37,774 nt of DNA from Candidatus Woesearchaeota archaeon (lineage in GTDB: Archaea > Nanobdellota > Nanobdellia > Woesearchaeales > WJKL01). Within the stretch, counting starts at the first letter, position 1, and every line of letters starts with the position of its first letter. The DNA lies in assembly GCA_014729675.1 (NCBI GenBank), contig WJJM01000007.1:1-37774 (forward strand), read 5' to 3'. This document shows, piece after piece, positions 31,626 to 37,774 of this stretch. A model generated the notes under the pieces. It was not told the origin of the DNA and made no database searches. It saw only the letters and a list, made by a program, of their open reading frames with translations. The position numbers and the translations under genes are program-made.

Positions 31626-32357
31626 TTACCTCTTTTTCTTCTTACTGCCTTTTAAGATGATAAAAACAAAAGCTATCACAAATATAGCTGCAACAACTGA
31701 TATAATATTTCCAAAGCCATATATTTCTTCTTCAGCAATAGGTATCTCTTCAGCAGGCTCTGTATATTCTACAGGCTCTTCACAAGCTCTTTTTTCTATT
31801 GGCTTTTCTCCTTTTAGCCTGCAGTCATTCAAGTCTATACATTCCCTTGTCTGCCCTCCATTTTCACATCTGCTCCACTCAGAACATTCCCAGTCGCTCT
31901 TGCATAATAAAGCTTCAGCGACAGCAGTGCTTACTTCTGCTCTCTTGCTTGCTGGGATAGTTATATCTTTTTCATTGACAGTGTTAAAATAAGATATTTC
32001 TGCTATCTTTATATCTTCTATATAGACATCAACAGAATCTCCCTCTGCATAACCTTCTTTTTTAGAAGTAGCAGGGTTGTCCATCTTGAAAGCCACTTTT
32101 TCATCATATCCGAACCTGCTATCTTTCAGCTGCGCAGAAGCAATCTCCAGCCCATCAACCTTAAAGCTTATCATTGCTCCGTCCTGCAAAGATGGGACAA
32201 CTTCTCCATAAACTTTAGTAGGCTGCTCATAATGATATGCCCTGCCGGCTATATTTCCATATCCAGCAAGATTTACCATGCCAAATCCTATGGATAATAT
32301 AAGAAGAGCAAATACGCTTATAAGAATATAACTTTTGAATTCCTCATTTTTTGCCAT
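31626..32357 (-). CDS. anchored protein with thrombospondin-like module
   Basis: The 243-residue protein has an N-terminal hydrophobic helix ending near GRAYHYEQP, then the beta-domain VYGEVVPSLQDGAMISF...GYDEKVAFKM. A thrombospondin-1-like module (WECSEWSRCENGGQTREC) and a C-terminal membrane helix (NIISVVAAIFVIAFVFIIL) with a basic KKKKR end follow. Domain order matches the paralogue at 28743-29636. It is the first gene of the surface operon; a GAGGCAG ribosome site precedes the ATG. Confidence 0.75.
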   Translation of the reverse strand: MAKNEEFKSYILISVFALLILSIGFGMVNLAGYGNIAGRAYHYEQPTKVYGEVVPSLQDGAMISFKVDGLEIASAQLKDSRFGYDEKVAFKMDNPATSKKEGYAEGDSVDVYIEDIKIAEISYFNTVNEKDITIPASKRAEVSTAVAEALLCKSDWECSEWSRCENGGQTRECIDLNDCRLKGEKPIEKRACEEPVEYTEPAEEIPIAEEEIYGFGNIISVVAAIFVIAFVFIILKGSKKKKR

Positions 32358-32510
32358 ATGACTGCCTCTTTTTAGTTAAAATAGGTACAATGATATTTAA
32401 ATAATTCGGTTTTTGATTGAGGGACATGAATTTAATTATACAAATTCTTCTTTTTTAACAAAATATCTTATCTATCCAACTTAATTTCATATCTATAAAA
32501 AAGCAAAAAC

Positions 32511-32945
32511 TTGAATCCTATTTTTAAGTCAGACTTTGATCTGTATAATTGAAAGCCTGCCTTGCGATCAGAATTTTAAAAATCCTAATCCATGGCACTC
32601 ACAGCTTCGCTGTTCGTGCAAAGCCCTATAGTTGCGTAAGCAACCCCGTGCACAGGGAATCTCTGATTCACTAGTGTCCATCTTCGCAGCTAAGATAAGT
32701 TCTGGCTTTGATAACAATTAACAAGTGACTGCTCTCTCAGCTAAGCCAACTGAGCACTAAACGCCTCTGTTTCAGCGCTATAGTAGCGAGCAAAGCGAGC
32801 GTTATAAATTAGGATTGAAAATCCTGATTGCAGGGCAACTCTGTTGACCTAGAAATAAGGATTTTTAGACCAGTACCATATGAAAACTTTAATTGAAAAT
32901 AATTATCTCAAGGCAGTTTTGCTGACTAAAAATTAGGATTCTTGA
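32511..32945 (+). repeat. dispersed structured non-coding repeat, copy B, with terminal inverted repeats
   Basis: This 435-base copy has imperfect terminal inverted repeats: left GAATCCTATTTTTAAGTCAG, right (reversed) GAATCCTAATTTTTAGTCAG. It contains hairpins ACAGC-ttc-GCTGT, GTTGC-gtaa-GCAAC, CTCAG...CTGAG and GGATT-gaa-AATCC. It also holds the shared core GCGAGCAAAGCGAGCG (32786-32801), one 28-base R unit (32827-32854) and a diverged R unit (32907-32937). No ORF. It occupies most of the gap 32358-33011. Confidence 0.85.
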
Positions 32946-33011
32946 ATTATTCCATGCAAAAACTTTTATCCATTAGAATAATTAACATTCAGAACCCTGG
33001 GAATTATATCT

Positions 33012-33845
33012 TCAAAGCCCCAATAACCGAACAACTTTTCCAGTAACAAAAACCTCTGTAAATGCAGCGACAGCAAGAACTATCAAAGCAACAAAAAACA
33101 TGAACAATGCATCCTCTAATATCCTGTTAAATCTTTTGCTTCCGAACTTCTCGACAAGCATGGCCTTGCTCACTATCCCCCCTGATATTGCAGCAAGGAA
33201 ATAACCTCCTGCCTCTGTTATAAGATGAGGAAACACTGCAAGCAGTGTAAGCCCGAAATAGATAAAAGGATTCTGGCCTGAAACAATGGCTCCTTCTCTT
33301 GCTATAGCCCCGAATATAACCCCCCAGACTGAAGCATTCCATGTTATTATGAATATCGCTCCAGAACCATAGACAAATGAAGCAAGAAGGCAAAAGACAA
33401 GCACTTTAAGGTTGTTTGAGAATATCCCTGCAAACCACCCATTTAGCTGAGTAGCCTTTCCAGCTACACCTAAGATGTTTATCTGCTGCGCAAACACCTT
33501 GCTTGTAGCTATAGACGGCCACACAACAGAAAAAAAAGAGAAAGCGAGCATTATTCCCAAAAACAAGAATGCATACACTTTAAAGATATCTTTATGATTC
33601 TTCAGTATATCTGTAAGTTCAAAGCTTTTCTCTTTTGCAGCCTGGCTCGCTTCTATATTTATCAGCTTGTTCAAAGAAGGTAAGATTATAAGGGCTGTAA
33701 AAGCGATAGCAGCCATTCCTGGATTGTCAGGAAACAGCAGCATAGCAGAAAATATCCCAAGTATGCTGTAGCTAAGTCCCATAAGAAAGCTGTATCTTGC
33801 TTTCTTCTCTATCCACCTTGCAGAGTAAAGCTTCTCTAACACCAT
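33012..33845 (-). CDS. stage II sporulation protein M-like (SpoIIM/DUF95) membrane protein
   Basis: The 277-residue protein has six or so membrane helices and matches the SpoIIM/DUF95 family. Visible motifs are LNKLINIEASQAAKEKSFELTDILK in the soluble loop, then FSNNLKVLVFCLLASFVYGSGAIFIITWNASVWGVIFG and FPHLITEAGGYFLAAISGG. In archaea, which do not sporulate, the family is widespread and may act in membrane remodelling; the role is unknown. A TTTATAAA box ~27 bases before the ATG suggests a leaderless transcript. Confidence 0.88.
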   Translation of the reverse strand: MVLEKLYSARWIEKKARYSFLMGLSYSILGIFSAMLLFPDNPGMAAIAFTALIILPSLNKLINIEASQAAKEKSFELTDILKNHKDIFKVYAFLFLGIMLAFSFFSVVWPSIATSKVFAQQINILGVAGKATQLNGWFAGIFSNNLKVLVFCLLASFVYGSGAIFIITWNASVWGVIFGAIAREGAIVSGQNPFIYFGLTLLAVFPHLITEAGGYFLAAISGGIVSKAMLVEKFGSKRFNRILEDALFMFFVALIVLAVAAFTEVFVTGKVVRLLGL

Positions 33846-33938
33846 CTTTTTACAAAGATAAGAAATTGAAGTTTATAAATTTAACCTTAGTTGTACTCTG
33901 ATAGTGAAGCCAATTTGTGTGTTAAACTATATTATGTT

Positions 33939-33997
33939 GAGGGTGGGACACTCTCGTTGTAAAGCATCTAATGGGGAGGTTCCCCGAGATTTTACAA
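33939..33997. other. two adjacent intergenic hairpins
   Basis: GAGGGTG-gga-CACTCTC (33939-33955, seven pairs with one G-U) is followed one base later by a long hairpin TTGTAAA...TTTACAA (33957-33963 with 33991-33997) enclosing GGGGA-ggt-TCCCC. They lie 11-70 bases beyond the PAC2 stop and upstream of the SpoIIM promoter, so they may be a 3' UTR/terminator structure or a small RNA. Confidence 0.5.
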
Positions 33998-34007
33998 AGT
34001 AAAATAC

Positions 34008-34799
34008 TCATCCTATATAACTAGTCTCTTTCCCAAACTTATTTTTAACTTTGTTTATAGCAGTTGTCTTGGAGACATCAGTCAATTCTTCTGTCTTTTT
34101 CATCATGTCTTCTTCAAGCTTCTTTATCTCCTTGTCAAGGTCTTTAAGGTCTATGCCAAGATCCATCTTCATGTTAAGAATCTTCAATATCTCTCTTGCA
34201 CCTTTAACCCCCAGATACATAGGATGGCCGAATGTTTCAGAAAGCAGGCTTATCGCAGGGATGTCTTCTTTTCCGGCAAGCCCGAGCAATAGTCCTGAAA
34301 CTCCCACTATAGGCCCTACAACTCCTTTAAGATCATTGCTTGCTTTTGTTCCTTCGCAATATGTCTTTATCATTTTTTTTTCATTTCCTGTACAGTACAC
34401 TTTTGGCTTTTTTGGTATGTTTTGAAGTCCTATGCCTCCTAGAGTTATTATCTCCTTTCCTTTAAGCTTCCTGAATATCTTAAGAAGCTCTTCACAGAAC
34501 TCATAGCATGACACTTCATCTATTGGCTGTACATCTCCTGCAAGAAGCAGTATGTCTTTGCCCTTGAAATTGGCATGATATATCTCTATCTTTGGCAGTT
34601 CCACCATATTCTCTTCATTCACAAACACAGAATGAGGAAATGTATATGAAAAAAGCTCATATATCTTTTTTGCATCAAGCTCATCTATAAGAAAATCAAC
34701 AGCAACCTTTCCCACATTACCTATACCAGGCATGCCTTCTATAAGAACAGGATCTTTGAGTTTGGGGGTCTTTTCAACCTCTTCTATCTTCCAGGTCAT
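34008..34799 (-). CDS. PAC2-family protein (proteasome assembly chaperone-like)
   Basis: The 263-residue protein matches the archaeal PAC2 (PbaB-like) family: LKDPVLIEGMPGIGNVGKVAVDFLIDEL at the start, LLAGDVQP, ITLGGIGLQNIPKKPKVYCTGN and GVVGPIVGVSGLLLGLAG. Family members are linked to proteasome assembly. A C-terminal helix is typical. It overlaps the nop10 stop by 4 bases and is the last gene of the GINS-eL42-eS27-aIF2a-Nop10-PAC2 cluster. Confidence 0.9.
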   Translation of the reverse strand: MTWKIEEVEKTPKLKDPVLIEGMPGIGNVGKVAVDFLIDELDAKKIYELFSYTFPHSVFVNEENMVELPKIEIYHANFKGKDILLLAGDVQPIDEVSCYEFCEELLKIFRKLKGKEIITLGGIGLQNIPKKPKVYCTGNEKKMIKTYCEGTKASNDLKGVVGPIVGVSGLLLGLAGKEDIPAISLLSETFGHPMYLGVKGAREILKILNMKMDLGIDLKDLDKEIKKLEEDMMKKTEELTDVSKTTAINKVKNKFGKETSYIG

Positions 34800-34960
34800 G
34801 CAGTTCCCTCCATCTCTTTTGCTTCTCTCCTGTATTTTCCGTAAGGATCCTCGACACTAAACTTTGCAGGCTTTGGGTTCTCTGTCCTGACCTCGCATCT
34901 GCCGCATATCTCTTTCATAGTATATTCTTTGCACTTAGGACATCTCATTATATGTTTCAT
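34796..34960 (-). CDS. nop10: H/ACA RNP protein Nop10
   Basis: The 54-residue Nop10 is a core subunit of the H/ACA pseudouridylation complex with Cbf5 and L7Ae. The zinc ribbon MRCPKCKEYTMKEICGRC has ligands C7, C10, C19 and C22, and the tail PKPAKFSVEDPYGKYRREAK is diagnostic. ATG 34960 (MKHIMRCPKC) starts one base after the aIF2-alpha stop. Confidence 0.95.
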   Translation of the reverse strand: MKHIMRCPKCKEYTMKEICGRCEVRTENPKPAKFSVEDPYGKYRREAKEMEGTA

Positions 34961-34961
34961 A

Positions 34962-35744
34962 TTAAGCCTCTTCTTTTGCAAACTCTCCTTCCCCTTCTTG
35001 CTTTTCTATATACTTTATCGCGCTTTCAGTGCTTTTCTCTATGATCTTTTCAGCTGTCTTGTAATCGTCAGCTTCAACTATGACGTTATACTGTCCAGAA
35101 CCTCTGTATGATACGGTTATATTTTCTTTTCCTGCTTTTTCAGCCTTTTTGATAGCGCTTTTAACTTTCTCTACCCCATCAGGGTCATAAGACGTTAGAG
35201 ATAATATTCCTTTTATCTTCACTGTTGCAGGCTTTATCTTCTCCTTTACAGCCTTTGTAAGTTCTTCTCCAATATTCTTCTCTATTCCAAGCTTTTCACA
35301 GCTTGTCTTATCTGCAACTATATCATTAAAAAACTCATGGATATATTCATATTTCTCAAATACTTTCTCGCTTATAGAACCATAGACTTTCCTTACTTCC
35401 TTGTCAAGGCTTTTGGCAACACCTTCTATTATCTTCTCTGCTTTCTGCTCCTGCTTTATCTCGCTTGTCTTCTTTCTCCTCTGGCTCTCGTTTACTCTTC
35501 TTAAGCTAAGGTCTATATGCCCTTTCTTCCTGTCTATCTTAAGTATCTTGCAGACTACCTTCTTGCCTTCCTGTACATAATCTCTAAGGTTCCTTATCCT
35601 TCCAGGACTTACTTCTGAGATATGTATCATGCCTGACTTGTTATATTCGTCAAGCCTTGCAAAAACACTGTGGTGATGGACTTTTGTTACAGTGCATAGA
35701 ACTATTTCATCTTCCTGAGGCATTCCCTCTCGCTTATATAGCAT
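34962..35744 (-). CDS. translation initiation factor aIF2 subunit alpha
   Basis: The 260-residue protein has an S1-type OB domain (EDEIVLCTVTKVHHHSVFARLDEYNKSGMIHISEVSPGRIRNLRDYV), a helical middle and the C-terminal alpha/beta domain (KIKGILSLTSYDPDGVEKVKSAIKKAE ... YRGSGQYNVIVEADDYKTAEKII). It is the alpha subunit of the aIF2 trimer, which delivers initiator tRNA. It lies three bases after eS27 and directly before nop10, the classic archaeal order. Confidence 0.96.
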   Translation of the reverse strand: MLYKREGMPQEDEIVLCTVTKVHHHSVFARLDEYNKSGMIHISEVSPGRIRNLRDYVQEGKKVVCKILKIDRKKGHIDLSLRRVNESQRRKKTSEIKQEQKAEKIIEGVAKSLDKEVRKVYGSISEKVFEKYEYIHEFFNDIVADKTSCEKLGIEKNIGEELTKAVKEKIKPATVKIKGILSLTSYDPDGVEKVKSAIKKAEKAGKENITVSYRGSGQYNVIVEADDYKTAEKIIEKSTESAIKYIEKQEGEGEFAKEEA

Positions 35745-35747
35745 TTT

Positions 35748-35927
35748 TTATTCTAATACCTCTAAGACCCTTGCTTTAACCTTGCTCTTTCCTCCTGTAG
35801 GTTCAGCAATTGCCTTCCCGCATACAAGACATTTTACTTCACTGCTTGCCTTGCCGAACATTATCTGTTCATTCTTGCATTTAGGGCATCTTACTTTTAC
35901 AAATTTGCTGTCTGTTTCTTCTTGCAT
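35748..35927 (-). CDS. rps27e: small subunit ribosomal protein eS27
   Basis: The 59-residue zinc-ribbon protein reads FVKVRCPKCKNEQIMFGKAS, then KCLVCGKAIAEPTGGKSKVKARVLEVLE, with zinc ligands C14, C17, C33 and C36. This is the S27e pattern including the Gly-Gly-Lys and Lys-rich end. It sits between eL42 and aIF2-alpha, as in many archaea. Confidence 0.95.
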   Translation of the reverse strand: MQEETDSKFVKVRCPKCKNEQIMFGKASSEVKCLVCGKAIAEPTGGKSKVKARVLEVLE

Positions 35928-36018
35928 TTTTTAATTCCTCGTAATCTTATAATATAAAAACTATTGCTTTATAAAGGTTTTTATGTTTAGAAATAAAACC
36001 CTTATCAGGATTGCTCAC

Positions 36019-36336
36019 TCACTTGAACTCTATCTTTTTTGACCTGAAACCTTTTTTCTGGGTATGCGTTTTTTTGCATTCATTACAGGTATATCTCAGG
36101 TCAGTCTTTTTGCTTGTCTTCTTTCCATATCTCTTCCAACTGCTAAGAGCACCCCTGCTTGTCTTTCCTAAATTCCCTGTACCTCTTGCTTCGCCCCTTT
36201 TCCTCATCCTTCTCTTGCTTCCTGCTCCAAGAGGTCTTGAGCTTCCAGGAGTCCTTTTTTTTGCTGAAGCTATCTTATGCTCTGTATGCTTTTTGCAGTG
36301 AGGGCAGTGCCTCTTGATGGTTTTAGGTAATTTCAT
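36019..36336 (-). CDS. rpl44e: large subunit ribosomal protein eL42 (L44e)
   Basis: The 105-residue basic protein has paired zinc motifs (RHCPHCKKHTEHK and YTCNECKKTHTQKKGFRSKK) and the RKRGEARGTGNLGKTSRGALSSWKRYGKK middle typical of L44e, a protein of the E-site region. ATG 36336 (MKLPKTIKRHC) is preferred over ATG 36345 because a TTTTTAAATG box lies ~25 bases before it and homologues begin with this motif. Confidence 0.93.
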   Translation of the reverse strand: MKLPKTIKRHCPHCKKHTEHKIASAKKRTPGSSRPLGAGSKRRMRKRGEARGTGNLGKTSRGALSSWKRYGKKTSKKTDLRYTCNECKKTHTQKKGFRSKKIEFK

Positions 36337-36379
36337 GTTATTCATAATTTTTAAGTCATTTAAAAAGCTTTCTAAAATA

Positions 36380-37144
36380 TCATGCTGATTCTGCCTTGCC
36401 GCTGTTTATCAGTATATCTGCAACACCTGAAGGCAATTCAGCAGTCTGGTCCTTTTCAAAAGGCCCGTATTCTTCAAGGTCATCTCCGAGGAATTTTTCT
36501 ATGTTCTCTTTGAATATCACATTTTTGCTTCCTTTGTTTGATTCTTCCTGCTGCCCTGTATTTTCATCCTTATCTTCTCCAGACTCTTCTGCTGTTTCTT
36601 TATCTTGTTTTTCATTTTCCTCTTTTGCTTCTTCTTTCTTGTATTCGCTTGCATCCTTGAAATCCCCTGCATTCCCCCTGTTTTCAGCATTTTCTGTATT
36701 ATCTTCATCACTTTTCACTCTGCTGATATCAGGTTCTTTCAGCTCCAGGATGTTCAGCAGCACCCCTTTCCTGAAACAGTCAAAAATGTCAACATTCTTC
36801 TGAAAAAATTGTTTTTCTATTGCAAGCATTGCAGAAGTATCTACTATGCCCCCATTTGTCCTGCTGCAGTCCATGGCCATATTTACTATTTTTCTCTCCC
36901 TTCTCTCATAAAGCTCGTTAAGGATCTTCCGTATATTGCTTATCTGCTTTTCAGCTTTTTCTTTCTCACCGATTGAAAAAAGATCTGTCTTCTTTCTCTG
37001 TACTTCAAGCTTTTCATCTTTCTCCTTAAGGTATTCCAAAAGGTCGTCAAAGAAAGAATCCTCTAGTTTCTGCAACTCATCCCGTGTTTTTTCCCTCCTT
37101 AACAATTCAAATAAGGTTTCATAACTTATATTTACTTCAGGCAT
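36380..37144 (-). CDS. GINS complex subunit (Gins51/Gins15 type)
   Basis: The 254-residue protein is a GINS replisome subunit, which links MCM helicase to Cdc45/GAN. The helical A domain starts SYETLFELLRREKTRDELQKLEDSFFDDLLEYL. A long acidic, low-complexity linker (~140-210) separates it from the small B domain (FLGDDLEEYGPFEKDQTAELPSGVADILINSGKAE). The A-then-B order defines the Gins51 (Gins15) type. The linker is longer than usual. A GGGGGA ribosome site and a TTTAAATACT box (37174-37183) precede it. It heads the translation-factor cluster. Confidence 0.88.
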   Translation of the reverse strand: MPEVNISYETLFELLRREKTRDELQKLEDSFFDDLLEYLKEKDEKLEVQRKKTDLFSIGEKEKAEKQISNIRKILNELYERRERKIVNMAMDCSRTNGGIVDTSAMLAIEKQFFQKNVDIFDCFRKGVLLNILELKEPDISRVKSDEDNTENAENRGNAGDFKDASEYKKEEAKEENEKQDKETAEESGEDKDENTGQQEESNKGSKNVIFKENIEKFLGDDLEEYGPFEKDQTAELPSGVADILINSGKAESA

Positions 37145-37244
37145 TTTCCCCCGTAAATAAAAACATCTAAGTAGTATTTAAACTTTTATATATTTGAATG
37201 GTAAGATATTTTAAAGATGATCTTAACTTTATTTTTTCTTAAAA

Positions 37245-37774
37245 ATACGATTCAATCCAATTTCTAAGTCATGCTTTATTCCATATTATTGAAATCCTGC
37301 CAATTTTTTCAATATTTCCAAAAATAAAACTAAGATTCAATCCTATTTGTATATTTTTTGATAAAAAGCAGAATTAAAACTTTCAATACTATTTGTGGCA
37401 CTCGTAGGTGAAAAGTCAGACTCGTTTCACTCGTCTGGAAACCTGCTCGTGCACATCCTCAGTTCAGCTAAGCTAAGTGCTCAGTTTGCTTAAGCTAAGC
37501 CAACTTAGAACTTAATGACTTACACTAAATCCAATCTTAGTGAAGCACAGAGCACTGAAACTTGGGTGGGAAAAAGAAAGAAAGTTCTGCACCAAAAGGG
37601 GAGGAGCTAACTGCCGATAGGCAGTCTTCTTTGGGGTATAGCAGCGAGCAAAGCGAGCGTTATAAATTAGGATTGAAAATCCTGATTGCAGGGCAACTCT
37701 GTTGACCTAGAAATAATTATTGTTAAATTATTATTTTTGAATAATAATTGCAGGGCAACTCTGTTGACCTAGAA
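37245..37774 (+). repeat. dispersed structured non-coding repeat, copy C (cut by window end)
   Basis: This copy occupies most of the region after the GINS gene. It shares the left arm (ATTTCTAAGTCATG), TGGCACTCG, CTCGTGCAC, the CTAAGCCAACTTAG hairpin, GCGAGCAAAGCGAGCG and GGATT-gaa-AATCC with copy B. It has extra sequence in the middle and two identical 28-base R units (37685-37712, 37747-37774). No ORF is seen. The right end lies outside the window. Confidence 0.85.

Noticed and set aside
33846-33938. Riboswitch upstream of the SpoIIM-like gene
   Set aside because: A TTTATAAA box about 27 bases before the ATG indicates a leaderless mRNA, leaving no room for a 5' UTR element.
37685-37774. 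CRISPR array (28-base repeats, 34-base spacer)
   Set aside because: Only two units are present, the spacer is AT-rich and resembles the element's own tail, and the same unit occurs singly inside copy B. No cas genes are near. It is better explained as part of the dispersed repeat, although sequence to the right is not visible.

Overview
This window is archaeal chromosome, most likely from a small-genome DPANN lineage of the Woesearchaeota/Pacearchaeota type. The archaeal markers are aIF2-alpha, Nop10, eS27, eL42, eL33, a GINS subunit, prefoldin alpha, membrane LonB, Kae1, PAC2 and archaeal 16S/23S rRNA. The DNA is AT-rich. Many genes look leaderless: a TATA-like TTTAAA/TTTATA box lies about 24-27 bases before the ATG. 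Several start codons below were chosen on that spacing. The DPANN placement is inferred from gene content and style, not from a tree.

Layout. 1-2.4 kb: two tandem paralogous membrane proteins. 2.4-3.8 kb: eL33, a tandem hairpin repeat and a BtaA-like protein. 3.8-7.3 kb: an anaerobic ribonucleotide reductase operon (nrdD, glutaredoxin, nrdG). Its NrdD carries an NrdR-like zinc ribbon plus ATP-cone at the N-terminus, and two NrdR-box-like palindromes 31 bases apart lie upstream. 7.4-11.1 kb: small membrane, redox and secreted proteins. 11.2-14.8 kb: LonB, a stand-alone TFIIB-type zinc ribbon, Kae1 and an S23-type four-helix protein.

14.9-20.9 kb is the RNA region. On the minus strand lie tRNA-Ile(UAU), tRNA-Glu(UUC), 16S, tRNA-Ala(UGC) and 23S. 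On the plus strand lie tRNA-Val(UAC) and tRNA-Gly(GCC). It is unusually rich in very short introns: three each in tRNA-Ala and tRNA-Ile (D-loop, anticodon loop, T-loop), two in tRNA-Val, one in tRNA-Glu, two in 16S (96 and 30 nt) and probably one in 23S (34 nt). Nearly all can be folded into archaeal bulge-helix-bulge (BHB) motifs whose predicted cuts restore the expected mature sequence.

21-24.3 kb: a plus-strand run with a CxxC-x17-CxxC protein, ScpA, prefoldin alpha and FtsY. 24.7-28.7 kb: a Tic20/DUF4870-like protein, a helicase reduced to its first RecA domain, phosphoglycerate mutase with enolase, and a membrane-anchored unknown. 28.7-32.4 kb: a three-gene operon of secreted or surface proteins with duplicated domains. 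33-37.1 kb: SpoIIM-like protein and an information-processing cluster (GINS, eL42, eS27, aIF2-alpha, Nop10, PAC2).

A family of long structured non-coding repeats occupies 24.34-24.60, 32.51-32.95 and 37.25-37.77 kb, with a possible fourth copy at the left edge. The best copy has imperfect terminal inverted repeats. The most noteworthy items are the mini-introns, the NrdR-NrdD fusion with its apparent own operator, and this repeat family.
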